A stretch of 33,353 bases of DNA from Fimbriimonadia bacterium. GTDB lineage: Bacteria; Armatimonadota; Fimbriimonadia; Fimbriimonadales; Fimbriimonadaceae. The notes beneath the pieces were generated by a model, which worked only from the letters and a program-made list of their open reading frames with translations, was not told where the DNA came from and searched no databases. The translations under genes and the position numbers were made by a program. Shown here in pieces: positions 24,925 through 32,817 of the stretch (positions within the stretch are counted from its first letter, which is position 1; the number at the start of each line of letters is the position of its first letter). The stretch is taken from positions 1-33,353 of the forward strand of contig JALGYA010000003.1 in the NCBI GenBank assembly GCA_029824475.1. Reading direction: 5' to 3'.

Positions 24925-26687
24925 CCTCGGCGCTGCTTGCAGCGGCACTGCTTCAGCAAAATCTCAACCAGGTCCAGCTTGAGTCGGCCCTGAAGGCGAA
25001 CTCTGCTGCCCGGATCACCCCGCTGTTTTCTGATCCAACGGAGGCCGCAAAGCTCGTCCGCATGGGAGGCAGGAATCTCAGGGACCTGGATGTCTTTGTG
25101 ATCCCGGCCCCAGCTGGATGGGAGCAGAACGGCTCCCGCTGGGCGGTCTTCTCCAAGTTCCAACACATCCAGCAGGATCACGACCTCGTCTTCACCATCA
25201 ACGGATCGAAGCTGGGTGAGGAGGTGCCTGAATACGAGCTCGGCGGCTACAGCATCACCCACCTCAACTTGGATTCAAAGCTGCATCCGGCTGATCATAT
25301 GGTTGAAGTTGTTTCAGAGCTGAAGCTCGACGCGGAGGCTGGCTCCAAGTCGGTCGTGGCTCGGCTCAACGCACCGTATGCAATCAATGCAGCATGGGTT
25401 GACGGCAAGCCCGCAGCGATCGCTGGACCAGATGAGGTTCCTAACCAGCAGCCTTACGTGATGAAGGCTGGCGGTGTTGTCATCGTCAATTCTAACCAAA
25501 CGGTTAAGAGCCTTAGGCTCGCGTATTCCGGTGTGATCAACACCAGGGGCCACGACAAGATTACGACCGAATTGGCCCACGTCACCGCATGGTGGACCCC
25601 ATCCATTGGGCGGCTCTCACACACGACAGAGTCGGCTATCGTCGGCCCCAGCAGCTGGGTGATCAGAGGCGAGGGGTTTGAGAAGGAGAAGCTCAGCTTC
25701 ACATCTGCATTTCAGTCTGGTAGAGGCGAGAAGCAGGTCTTCTACAAGTGCGACATCCCGATCTCCTATCCCAAGATTCTGGCCGGCACGTACACGCTTG
25801 CACATGAGGTGATCAAGGACGGCAGAGCCTATCGGTCCTGGCAGATCAACCCTGTCGACAAGAAGCGGGCTCAGACTGACGTGAGAATCATGATGGACGC
25901 GATGGCGTTTTTTGAGAAGAACCTCACGCCCTTCCCTTTCGACCGATACGAGGTTTTTGACGCAGACACCTACTACGGGATCGAGAGCTATTCGCACACT
26001 CTGCTTCGCCGCAATGTCACCACGCGATTTGTCGCCCACGAGTTGGGCCATACGTGGTTCGGCGGCATCGCCCCCAGCGCCTACACGAAAGACACCTGGA
26101 ACGAGGGGATGACGCAGTACATCGACAGCGTCGCCTTTGGCGGAAACAGGGACCGGTCTCTCAACAACGGACTTAGAACGCTCTCTTACAAGAAGCCGCT
26201 GTCCAAGCTTCTTGGCTGGGAAGCCGGAAATGCGTCCTACATGCGTGGAGCCTACGTGCTGAACATGCTGGCCGAAGAGATCGGCCAAGAGAATGTGTTC
26301 AAAGGCATGCGGCTCATCCTCGAAGACCGTGTCGGCAAGGAGACGCTCTGGCCAGACCTCAGGGAATACTTCGAGCAGGCTTCCGGCGAAGAACTCAAGT
26401 GGTTCTGGGATCAATGGGTCACCGGTGCCGAGTTCCCTCAGTTTGGGATCACTGCCGTCCAGCGTCTGAAAGGCGGAGGCCACAACGTGGCTATCCGTCA
26501 AACCGGCTCAGCAAAGCCCTTGCGTGCCCGAATCGCCGTGATTTGGGATCGCGTTGGCGGTGTCGGCCCGGTCAAAGAGGTCGTAACCCTCACACAGCGA
26601 CAGCAGACGTTCGCCTTCTCTGGAACACCGGAAGGCCAGCCTCGGCTCGAGGTCTTCCCCTACACTCTCGGAACAGTAAAGAAATGA
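24921..26687 (+). CDS. M1-like (gluzincin) zinc metallopeptidase
   Basis: The 588-residue protein starts with GTG at 24921, overlapping the GH20 stop. Zinc ligands follow the gluzincin pattern: HELGH at 373-377 and the third ligand E396 in WNEGMTQY, with 18 residues between. The GAMEN exopeptidase motif of M1 enzymes is not present; the equivalent region reads YYGIESYSHTLLR, closer in form to M61-like sequences, so it may be an aminopeptidase or endopeptidase of unusual specificity. A short hydrophobic N-terminus (MTSALLAAALLQQ) suggests export. About 320 residues of beta-rich sequence precede the catalytic core and a beta-rich domain follows it. It is the middle gene of the hydrolase cassette. 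Confidence 0.83.
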   Translation: MTSALLAAALLQQNLNQVQLESALKANSAARITPLFSDPTEAAKLVRMGGRNLRDLDVFVIPAPAGWEQNGSRWAVFSKFQHIQQDHDLVFTINGSKLGEEVPEYELGGYSITHLNLDSKLHPADHMVEVVSELKLDAEAGSKSVVARLNAPYAINAAWVDGKPAAIAGPDEVPNQQPYVMKAGGVVIVNSNQTVKSLRLAYSGVINTRGHDKITTELAHVTAWWTPSIGRLSHTTESAIVGPSSWVIRGEGFEKEKLSFTSAFQSGRGEKQVFYKCDIPISYPKILAGTYTLAHEVIKDGRAYRSWQINPVDKKRAQTDVRIMMDAMAFFEKNLTPFPFDRYEVFDADTYYGIESYSHTLLRRNVTTRFVAHELGHTWFGGIAPSAYTKDTWNEGMTQYIDSVAFGGNRDRSLNNGLRTLSYKKPLSKLLGWEAGNASYMRGAYVLNMLAEEIGQENVFKGMRLILEDRVGKETLWPDLREYFEQASGEELKWFWDQWVTGAEFPQFGITAVQRLKGGGHNVAIRQTGSAKPLRARIAVIWDRVGGVGPVKEVVTLTQRQQTFAFSGTPEGQPRLEVFPYTLGTVKK

Positions 26688-28513
26688 TCGCAGCCGCAGC
26701 TATTGCCATGATGAACACGCAGGCAGACAAGCCAAACATTCTCTGGATTTCCAGCGAAGACAACGGCCCGCATCTGGGATGTTACGGCGACGATTACGCC
26801 GACACGCCGAACCTGGACGCGCTCGCAGCCAAGGGCATGATGTACGACGTCTGCTGGTCCAATGCGCCCGTCTGCGCGCCGGCCCGGACGACGATCATCA
26901 GCGGACTCTACGCCAACAGCACTGGATCACATCACATGCGCAGCTTCACAGAGCTGCCAGCGGGATTCCAGATGTTCCCGCAGATCCTGCGAGAGGCTGG
27001 CTACTTCACGACCAATCACACCAAAGAGGACTACAACCTTGATAAGCCTGGCAAGGTCTGGGATCAGTCCAGCAGGCAGGCGCATTGGCGAAACCGCTCT
27101 GAAGGCCAGCCATTCTTTACGGTCTTCAACCTCACGGTTTCACACGAGAGCCAGCTGAGAAGGCGGCCGCACAAGGCGATCCATGATCCGGACAAGGCTG
27201 TCCTGCCGCCCTACTTCCCGGATGTGCCGGAAGTGAGGCAGGACTGGGCGCAGTATTACGACAAGATCACCGAGATGGACACGCAGGCAGGCAGGCGGCT
27301 CAAAGAGCTCGCAGACGACGGCCTGACCGAAGATACGATCATCTTCTACTGGGGCGATCACGGTTCTGGAATGCCCCGCCACAAGCGGATGCCGTACAAC
27401 ACGGGCTTCCACGTCCCGCTGATCGTCTACGTGCCAGAAAAGCACCGAGATCTGGTGGGTGAAGCCTACGAGCCAGGCGCGACTGACCGTTTGGTTAGTT
27501 TTGTCGATTTCGGACCGACTGTATTAAGTCTAGCAGGCCTAGACGCCCCTGCTTTTTATCAGGGCAGCGCCTTCCTCGGCCCGAAGGCTGAAGCTGAGCG
27601 GGACTATATGTACGGCTTCCGAGGCCGGATGGACGAGCGGTACGACTGCGCCAGAACCGTCGGTGATGGCCGCTTCGTTTACGTGAGAAACTTCATGCCT
27701 CACCTCTCGCATGGCGAGCACAACAACTACATGTTCATCACGCCGACTACGCGTGTTTGGCGTGAGCTCTTTGAGGCACGTGCCCTCAACAGCGTGCAGA
27801 GTGCGTATTGGGAGCCGAGGCCTGCTGAAGAGCTGTTTGACCTTGAGGCCGACCCGCACGAGACTCGCAATCTTGCGAATCAGCCTGGCTACGAAGAGAC
27901 TCTAGAGCGTATGCGTGGAGCGCTGAGAGACTGGCAGCTCGAGATCCGCGACGTCGGCATGATCCCAGAGGCTCAGTTCCAGTCTAGAAAAGGCCTGGGC
28001 ACGCCCTATGAACTCGCGCGCAACGTCCCGTTGGAGGAGATTCTTGACATCGCCAACATCGCAGCTTCAAGGTCGATTGCGAACCTGGAAGACTTGACGG
28101 CAGCTTCAACGCATGAGGATCCTGCGATCCGCTACTGGGCAGCCACTGGATTCCACGTGAGGGGCGAACGAACGGTGCTGTGGGCCGCAGATCATCTCCG
28201 GCGTATGATGGATGACCCCGATCCCACAGTAAAGATCGCCGCTGCCGACGCAGTCGCAGAGCACGGCTCTGATGAAGACCTTGCCACGGCCCTGAAAGTG
28301 CTGCTGAGCGCCGCTGACCTGAACACTCATTCGCTCTACACCGTCATGCAGGCGATCAACGCCGTGGATAGAGCCGGAGATCGAAGCCAACCGATCTGGG
28401 CCGCTGTGTTAGCGCATCCGCATGCTGTCGACGAACTGCACCCCCGGATGAACAAAAACGTCGAGAAGCTGATGGAGGCGATCCAGGATCGTGTCGATCA
28501 GGCGGGCGGATAG
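26684..28513 (+). CDS. Type I sulfatase with C-terminal HEAT-like region
   Basis: ATG 26684 overlaps the peptidase stop by ATGA and gives 609 residues; the longer frame to 26399 lies inside the peptidase gene. The N-terminus MIAAAAIAMMNTQA may be a weak export signal. Sulfatase metal-binding motifs are NILWISSEDNGPHLGCYG at about 14-31 and YWGDHGSGMPRHKR near 223. The maturation motif CAPAR has its Cys at residue 64, so it is the Cys type needing formylglycine-generating enzyme, which is not in the window. After the catalytic domain (to about 445), residues 455-609 show helical repeats like HEAT repeats. With the hexosaminidase it suggests removal of sulfate from amino-sugar glycans. Its end overlaps the convergent isochorismatase by 16 bases. 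Confidence 0.88.
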   Translation: MIAAAAIAMMNTQADKPNILWISSEDNGPHLGCYGDDYADTPNLDALAAKGMMYDVCWSNAPVCAPARTTIISGLYANSTGSHHMRSFTELPAGFQMFPQILREAGYFTTNHTKEDYNLDKPGKVWDQSSRQAHWRNRSEGQPFFTVFNLTVSHESQLRRRPHKAIHDPDKAVLPPYFPDVPEVRQDWAQYYDKITEMDTQAGRRLKELADDGLTEDTIIFYWGDHGSGMPRHKRMPYNTGFHVPLIVYVPEKHRDLVGEAYEPGATDRLVSFVDFGPTVLSLAGLDAPAFYQGSAFLGPKAEAERDYMYGFRGRMDERYDCARTVGDGRFVYVRNFMPHLSHGEHNNYMFITPTTRVWRELFEARALNSVQSAYWEPRPAEELFDLEADPHETRNLANQPGYEETLERMRGALRDWQLEIRDVGMIPEAQFQSRKGLGTPYELARNVPLEEILDIANIAASRSIANLEDLTAASTHEDPAIRYWAATGFHVRGERTVLWAADHLRRMMDDPDPTVKIAAADAVAEHGSDEDLATALKVLLSAADLNTHSLYTVMQAINAVDRAGDRSQPIWAAVLAHPHAVDELHPRMNKNVEKLMEAIQDRVDQAGG

Positions 28514-29049
28514 GCCTTCACCAGCTTCAAGGCATCGCGGAACAAAGAGTGCTCCGCGGTGCCGAGCCATTGGTAGAGCAGGCTTTCCGTGTGGATGATG
28601 ACCAGCTCTTCGTCCCTCATCCGGTCGATGCCGCTCTGGTGAGCGGAGTCAGTCCTTGCTGCACAGGCGTCTGAGGCGACTTCAACGTCACTCAAGCCCT
28701 CGATAACGTCCAAGGCTGTCTGCAGGACACAGATGTGCGTCTCAACCCCGCAGACAACCGTGGAATCGCGGTCGTGACGCTCCAGCTCTTCGGTGAACTC
28801 GGGGCACTGGGCGCAGGAGAACGACATTTTCGGAATAACCGCAGTCGCGTTCTGAGATATGGCTGGCAGCGTCTTCCCTAACCGAGCTGGATTCTGCTCC
28901 GTGCAGATGATTGGAATATCCATCAGCCTGGCAGCTTTGGTCAGGAACTCGACGCGCTGGATGACCTCATCCTTGCGTTGGATCGACTCCAGGAACGCAT
29001 CCTGCATATCGACGACCACCAGAACCGAATCTTCAGCCTTGGAGAGCAT
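28498..29049 (-). CDS. Isochorismatase-family cysteine hydrolase
   Basis: This 183-residue cytoplasmic protein has the D-K-C catalytic triad of the family: D14 in VVVDMQD, K74 in VIPKMSFSC and C107 in GVETHICVLQTA. The VETHIC form is typical of the YcaC-like subgroup, whose substrates are mostly unknown amides. GGAG lies seven bases before the ATG. It stands alone on its strand, with no biosynthetic neighbour to name a substrate. Confidence 0.88.
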   Translation of the reverse strand: MLSKAEDSVLVVVDMQDAFLESIQRKDEVIQRVEFLTKAARLMDIPIICTEQNPARLGKTLPAISQNATAVIPKMSFSCAQCPEFTEELERHDRDSTVVCGVETHICVLQTALDVIEGLSDVEVASDACAARTDSAHQSGIDRMRDEELVIIHTESLLYQWLGTAEHSLFRDALKLVKAYPPA

Positions 29050-29283
29050 GGCTCCATTCTGCCAGACCTATCACGCTAAGTTTCACCTCAACTCAGTCTC
29101 GATCTGCCAATGGACATTCGCCCTTCGCTTAAAATCCAGCCGGATCGTGCATTTCCCGTGAAGAGTGGGAAGAGAAGGCCACCAATCAAGCTGCCCCTAA
29201 TGAAAGTTCGATGTGGAAGGCTCTCTGCGAAACCCTCAGCCAGACGATAAGACCGCTCGCTTCGCTCGCAGCCCCTCTCTTAA

Positions 29284-29308
29284 TCTCCCCCGCCCCAAGC
29301 GGGGGAGA
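29284..29308. repeat. Perfect palindromic hairpin, possible REP-like element
   Basis: TCTCCCCCGC, five-base loop CCCAA, GCGGGGGAGA: a perfect 10-bp stem. It lies 9 bases from the neighbouring terminator hairpin and shares the CCCCCTCTC/CCCCCGC style of sequence. Adjacent GC-rich palindromes of this type often belong to repeated extragenic families, but only one copy is visible here. Confidence 0.5.
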
Positions 29309-29317
29309 GGCCAGAAA

Positions 29318-29349
29318 AATCCCCCTCTCGCTTTCGCGGGAGGGGGATT
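29318..29349 (-). terminator. Strong rho-independent terminator of the NfeD-SPFH operon
   Basis: On the minus strand AATCCCCCTCCCGC, tetraloop GAAA, GCGAGAGGGGGATT form a 14-bp stem with one G-U pair, followed by TTTCTGG after an AT-rich stem base. It starts eight bases after the stop of the second SPFH gene. Confidence 0.85.
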
Positions 29350-29356
29350 CTGCTGA

Positions 29357-30676
29357 CTATTCTTGGTCAACTACGGGCGGTGCCGGAGGCTCCAGTGCAG
29401 GCTTCGGAGAGCCGCCAAGGTTCTGCAGCTTATCGACGATGTCGATGCCAAAGATCTCTTTGACCTGCTCAGAGAGGCCCACTAGCCGCTTTGGGTCAAA
29501 GCCGCTGCCACTTCCGCCGGAGTTCATCTGTGAGTCGATAACCGTCACCTTCTCGATCTTCGTGTCAGCGATGGTGTCAGTCAGCTTGTTGATGACCGGA
29601 ACCATCTTCTGAAGGATGAAGATCTCGCGGGCCTGGTCGCCTGCATTCGCCCATGACTCGGACAGGGCCGTCATTGCGTCGGCACGAGCTCGACCATCTT
29701 CAATGATGGGCGCAACCGTCGCTTTAGCAGCCTGCTCGGCAGCCTCGCATTGTGCTTTCGCCGGAGCGATCACGTCGGCTTCGAGCCGGCGTTTGACCTG
29801 CTCTAGCCTCGCGTTCTGGACTCCGATATCCGCTTCAGCCTGCACCAGAAGCGCAGCAACGGCGGCTTCTTCTTCAGCCACAACTGCGTGCCTTCTTGTT
29901 CGGGCATCAGTCAGTGCGCGCTCGGCATCAGCTTCCGCGATTGAGATCGCTGCGATGATCTGCGAATCAACCTCCTGCTCATTGTTCTCAGCCTCTCGGA
30001 CGTGAGAATCAGCGCGGGCGATTGCCTCAGCAACTCTGGCTGAACTGATCAGCTCAGCGTTCCTGATTCGCCCGATCGAGTCGAGGTATTTCACGTCGTC
30101 GGTGATGTTCTGAATCATCAGAGTATCGACGACGAGTCCGAGCGAGTTCATATCCTGCTCAGCCTCAACGACGAGCTGCTTGTCCAGCATCGCCCGGTCT
30201 TCGTTGAGCTGCTCAGGCGTTAGCGTGGCAAGAACGCCACGAAGCGCGCCCTCAAGGGTCGCTTTCGAAATCGCCATGATCTCTGATCGCGTCTTTCCGA
30301 GGAAGCGTTCAATCGCATTATTGAGCATCGGCTCATGGCTCGCGATCTTGACGTTCGCGATGCCTTGAACATGGACGGGGACACCGCCCTTGGCATACGC
30401 GTTGTGCGCGTGCACTTCGATAATCATGTTGGTGAGATCGAGCCTGTCCACCTGCTCAAGAAGAGGGATTCGGAGGCGGAAACCGCCGCCAGCAATCACC
30501 TTATAGCCGTAGCGTTCTGAACCAACCCTACTGGGAGGGCCGGAAAATACGAGCACTTCATTGGGTGCGCATCTGCAGAACACGTTCTTCGCGGCTGCGA
30601 CCAGCAGCAGGAAGAACACCACGAGTACAGCGCCAATTATTCCGCCTACGAAGGCGGCACTTGCAACAACAAACAT
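29357..30676 (-). CDS. SPFH/flotillin-like membrane protein (second of pair)
   Basis: The 439-residue protein has one N-terminal membrane helix (about 3-31), an SPFH domain (about 40-215: VIAGGGFRLRIPLLEQVDRLDL, ITKATLEGALRGVLATLTPEQL-like motif) and a long Ala/Glu-rich coiled coil (about 215-350). The tail is Gly then Pro rich. SPFH proteins form large oligomeric rings that organise membrane domains and work with NfeD-type partners. It overlaps the upstream SPFH gene by one base (TGATG) and is the last gene before the terminator. Specific role unknown. Confidence 0.85.
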   Translation of the reverse strand: MFVVASAAFVGGIIGAVLVVFFLLLVAAAKNVFCRCAPNEVLVFSGPPSRVGSERYGYKVIAGGGFRLRIPLLEQVDRLDLTNMIIEVHAHNAYAKGGVPVHVQGIANVKIASHEPMLNNAIERFLGKTRSEIMAISKATLEGALRGVLATLTPEQLNEDRAMLDKQLVVEAEQDMNSLGLVVDTLMIQNITDDVKYLDSIGRIRNAELISSARVAEAIARADSHVREAENNEQEVDSQIIAAISIAEADAERALTDARTRRHAVVAEEEAAVAALLVQAEADIGVQNARLEQVKRRLEADVIAPAKAQCEAAEQAAKATVAPIIEDGRARADAMTALSESWANAGDQAREIFILQKMVPVINKLTDTIADTKIEKVTVIDSQMNSGGSGSGFDPKRLVGLSEQVKEIFGIDIVDKLQNLGGSPKPALEPPAPPVVDQE

Positions 30677-31959
30677 CAGACTTTTTCCTCCTTGGGAGTG
30701 CGGCCTGAAAGAGCATCAGTGATGCTGATTCCGACCGTCTTGTCGACTGCATCGAACACAGAGTTGAGCATCTCAGGGTACGCAGAAATGTAGTTGGGGA
30801 GGGTCCTTCCGTCGCCACCATCGATCACTGTGATCTGGCCAACGTCAATCTTCTGCACGCCTTCAGCAGCCGCGCCTAGGATCTTCTCAAGGTCTTCTAT
30901 GATCGCAATCTGCATCGCGTTAGGACCGGCTTTTTGCCAAGCAGCATAGAGCAGGTCAAGCGTCTGGGAGACAGCCGCACCTCGCTCACGAATGATCGCT
31001 GCGCGGCCTCTGGCCCGATACTCCTCTGCGATCCTCTCTGCCTCAGCAGGCAGCACTTCATCCGCCTGGAGCCTGATTCCAGCCAGCTCAGCACGCACCT
31101 GCTGGAGCTTCTGCTCTGCAGTGGCGCGTGCCTCTCTGGCTGCGGCCGATGTTCTCTCTTCCTCAGATTGAACTTGGGCTGATAGATCAGCCTGAACTTT
31201 TCTCAGGTCGTTCTTAAGCTTTGCAATTTTGGCGTCAGCTTCTGAGCGCGTGACGCTTGCACGTCCGCGGTTTCTCGCTTCGCTCTGCTCTGCGCCTCGT
31301 TCGGCATCGGACTCTGCAATCTCCGCCGATCGAACGATATTGGCAATCGCCTTACGTCCGGTCGCATCGAGGTATCCCAAGTCATCGCTGACGTGCAGAA
31401 TCTTGAGCGTGTCGAGATGGAGGCCAAGCTTGTTGAGGTCTCGCTGTGACTCCTGCGCCAACGTGTCTGCAAACGCTAGCCTGTCCTCGTTCACCTGCTC
31501 TGGGGTCAAGTTCGCGATGACGCCTCGGAGGTGTCCTTCGAGGGTCTCTTTCGAAACCTGTCTGATCTCTTCAGACCTGTTGAGGAAGCGCTCGATCGCG
31601 TTTGAGATCAGCTCGGGTGAGCTGGCAATCTTCACGTTGGCCATGGCGTCCACGTTCATGGCGATTCCACCGCTTGAATATGCGTTGCGGACGCTGATTG
31701 GCACCTCCATGAGCGCCAAGGACATCCTGTTTACGTCTTGGAGAACCGGCAGCCGGAATGTCCTGCCACCAATCTTCTTTTTCGTCTTGCCGAAACCTGA
31801 AACGACCAGCACATGGTTGGCCTTACAGATCAGCAAGAACTGCTTGATTATTCCAATGAGGATGAAAAAACCGACGATCCCGCCGACGCCATACATGACG
31901 CCCTTGACGAGCTCTGTCGTTCCATCAACCCCTGGGAGTTGTGCAATTAATTGTGTCAT
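30676..31959 (-). CDS. SPFH/flotillin-like membrane protein (first of pair)
   Basis: At 427 residues it has the same plan as its neighbour: one membrane helix (about 19-42), an SPFH domain with VLVVSGFGKTKKKIGGRTF and SKETLEGHLRGVIANLTPEQV, and a coiled coil (about 215-340) rich in Arg and Glu. The two paralogues share the ERFL, TLEG-LRGV-A-LTPEQ-NEDR core but differ widely, so they may form a hetero-oligomer. It overlaps the NfeD-like gene by ATGA and is therefore probably made in step with it. Confidence 0.85.
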   Translation of the reverse strand: MTQLIAQLPGVDGTTELVKGVMYGVGGIVGFFILIGIIKQFLLICKANHVLVVSGFGKTKKKIGGRTFRLPVLQDVNRMSLALMEVPISVRNAYSSGGIAMNVDAMANVKIASSPELISNAIERFLNRSEEIRQVSKETLEGHLRGVIANLTPEQVNEDRLAFADTLAQESQRDLNKLGLHLDTLKILHVSDDLGYLDATGRKAIANIVRSAEIAESDAERGAEQSEARNRGRASVTRSEADAKIAKLKNDLRKVQADLSAQVQSEEERTSAAAREARATAEQKLQQVRAELAGIRLQADEVLPAEAERIAEEYRARGRAAIIRERGAAVSQTLDLLYAAWQKAGPNAMQIAIIEDLEKILGAAAEGVQKIDVGQITVIDGGDGRTLPNYISAYPEMLNSVFDAVDKTVGISITDALSGRTPKEEKV

Positions 31960-32708
31960 TTGTCTATTAGCTCCCCTCTTTTCACGACCTTCGCCTGACC
32001 GTTCTCCACGGCCACAACGAAGACCTCCTCACCTGAGTCGATGTGATTGCCGCTCTCAGAAAGAGCGAGCATATCGATTGTTCCTGTCTCGTGCCTGAGC
32101 CTGATTTTGCCCGCAGCGCCATCGTCGATCGCGACGAGAACTTCTGCGGTCTTGCCCATCAAGTCCTTCAGCCGCGCACCTTCACTGATCTCCTGCTTCT
32201 TCAGATATCTGAAGGCAGTTGCAGCGAGGGTCCCCATGAAGAGGCCCGTGACAAGCGCGTAGTAGAACGTGGCCGGCTCGATCGATGCCTTGAACATCGT
32301 CAGCAGCGCGCCGACGACTCCGAACACGGCTGAACCGTAGATCCAGAATCTCAGCGAGAAGAATGGCAGCCAGACACTGAAGCCTGTGTTGTCCATCGCT
32401 CCCACTTTGCTGACCACGGTGTCGGTCCCTCCATGAATCGCGTCCGCGATCCCGTGGAAGTCGTCGCCATGGTCGTGGCCGCCCACCGTGCCCAAGTCGA
32501 TCCCATCAACGTCTGCGTCAACATCAACGTCGATATCTGCATCGACATCGAAGTCAGCGTTGACGTCTGCCCCGAAGTCGTGGTCACCATCAAAGTGGAT
32601 TCCACCGTCGGTATCGTGGTCAAGTTCATGACCAAATATGCCCCCGAGAGCAGAGAGCAGGATCAGCCCGCTCCCTGCAATCCCCAGGGCGATGTAGAGC
32701 ATTAGCAT
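31956..32708 (-). CDS. NfeD-like membrane protein with Asp/His-rich extracytoplasmic segment
   Basis: The 250-residue protein has a membrane helix at about 3-25, then a segment (27-85) dominated by Asp and His with a repeated DVDAD pattern, two further membrane helices (about 108-139 and 148-169) and a C-terminal OB-fold-like domain (about 185-245: GKTAEVLVAIDDGAAGKIRL). The OB domain and pairing with SPFH genes are typical of NfeD/YqfA-type partners; the acidic segment is not, and resembles calcium- or zinc-binding repeats. It is first in the operon. An in-frame ATG at 32702 is an alternative start. Confidence 0.8.
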   Translation of the reverse strand: MLMLYIALGIAGSGLILLSALGGIFGHELDHDTDGGIHFDGDHDFGADVNADFDVDADIDVDVDADVDGIDLGTVGGHDHGDDFHGIADAIHGGTDTVVSKVGAMDNTGFSVWLPFFSLRFWIYGSAVFGVVGALLTMFKASIEPATFYYALVTGLFMGTLAATAFRYLKKQEISEGARLKDLMGKTAEVLVAIDDGAAGKIRLRHETGTIDMLALSESGNHIDSGEEVFVVAVENGQAKVVKRGELIDK

Positions 32709-32770
32709 CTCTAATGGTTAATATGCTGCAAATTCATCTTCGGTTGCGCAATCAAATCGAAGTCCCGGTC

Positions 32771-32793
32771 GAAGTTTCAACTTCTATTGAAAT
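32771..32793. promoter_or_regulatory. Overlapping small inverted repeats between nfeD-like and ubiE genes
   Basis: GAAGTT-TC-AACTTC (32771-32784) and TTTCAA-CTTCTA-TTGAAA (32776-32793) overlap in the 109-base divergent spacer. They could be an operator serving either direction. No clear promoter pair was found on either strand. Confidence 0.35.
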
Positions 32794-32817
32794 AAGTCAA
32801 ACTAGCGGTCGGAGCAG

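Larger units (their letters stand above)
29050..29356. other. 307-base intergenic region with two GC-rich hairpins
   Basis: Between the isochorismatase and SPFH genes there is no supported coding frame. It holds a long stem-loop terminator (29318-29349), a second perfect palindrome beside it (29284-29308) and a TTGAGG-like -35 element for the isochorismatase on the minus strand, which I do not consider strong. The rest is unremarkable. Confidence 0.6.

Noticed and set aside
25617-26501. Long minus-strand open frame (294 codons) opposite the metallopeptidase
   Set aside because: Antisense shadow of the HELGH-containing gene, no recognisable domain.
26399-26683. 95-residue N-terminal extension of the sulfatase
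   Set aside because: It lies wholly inside the metallopeptidase gene; ATG 26684 with an ATGA overlap starts a normal sulfatase.
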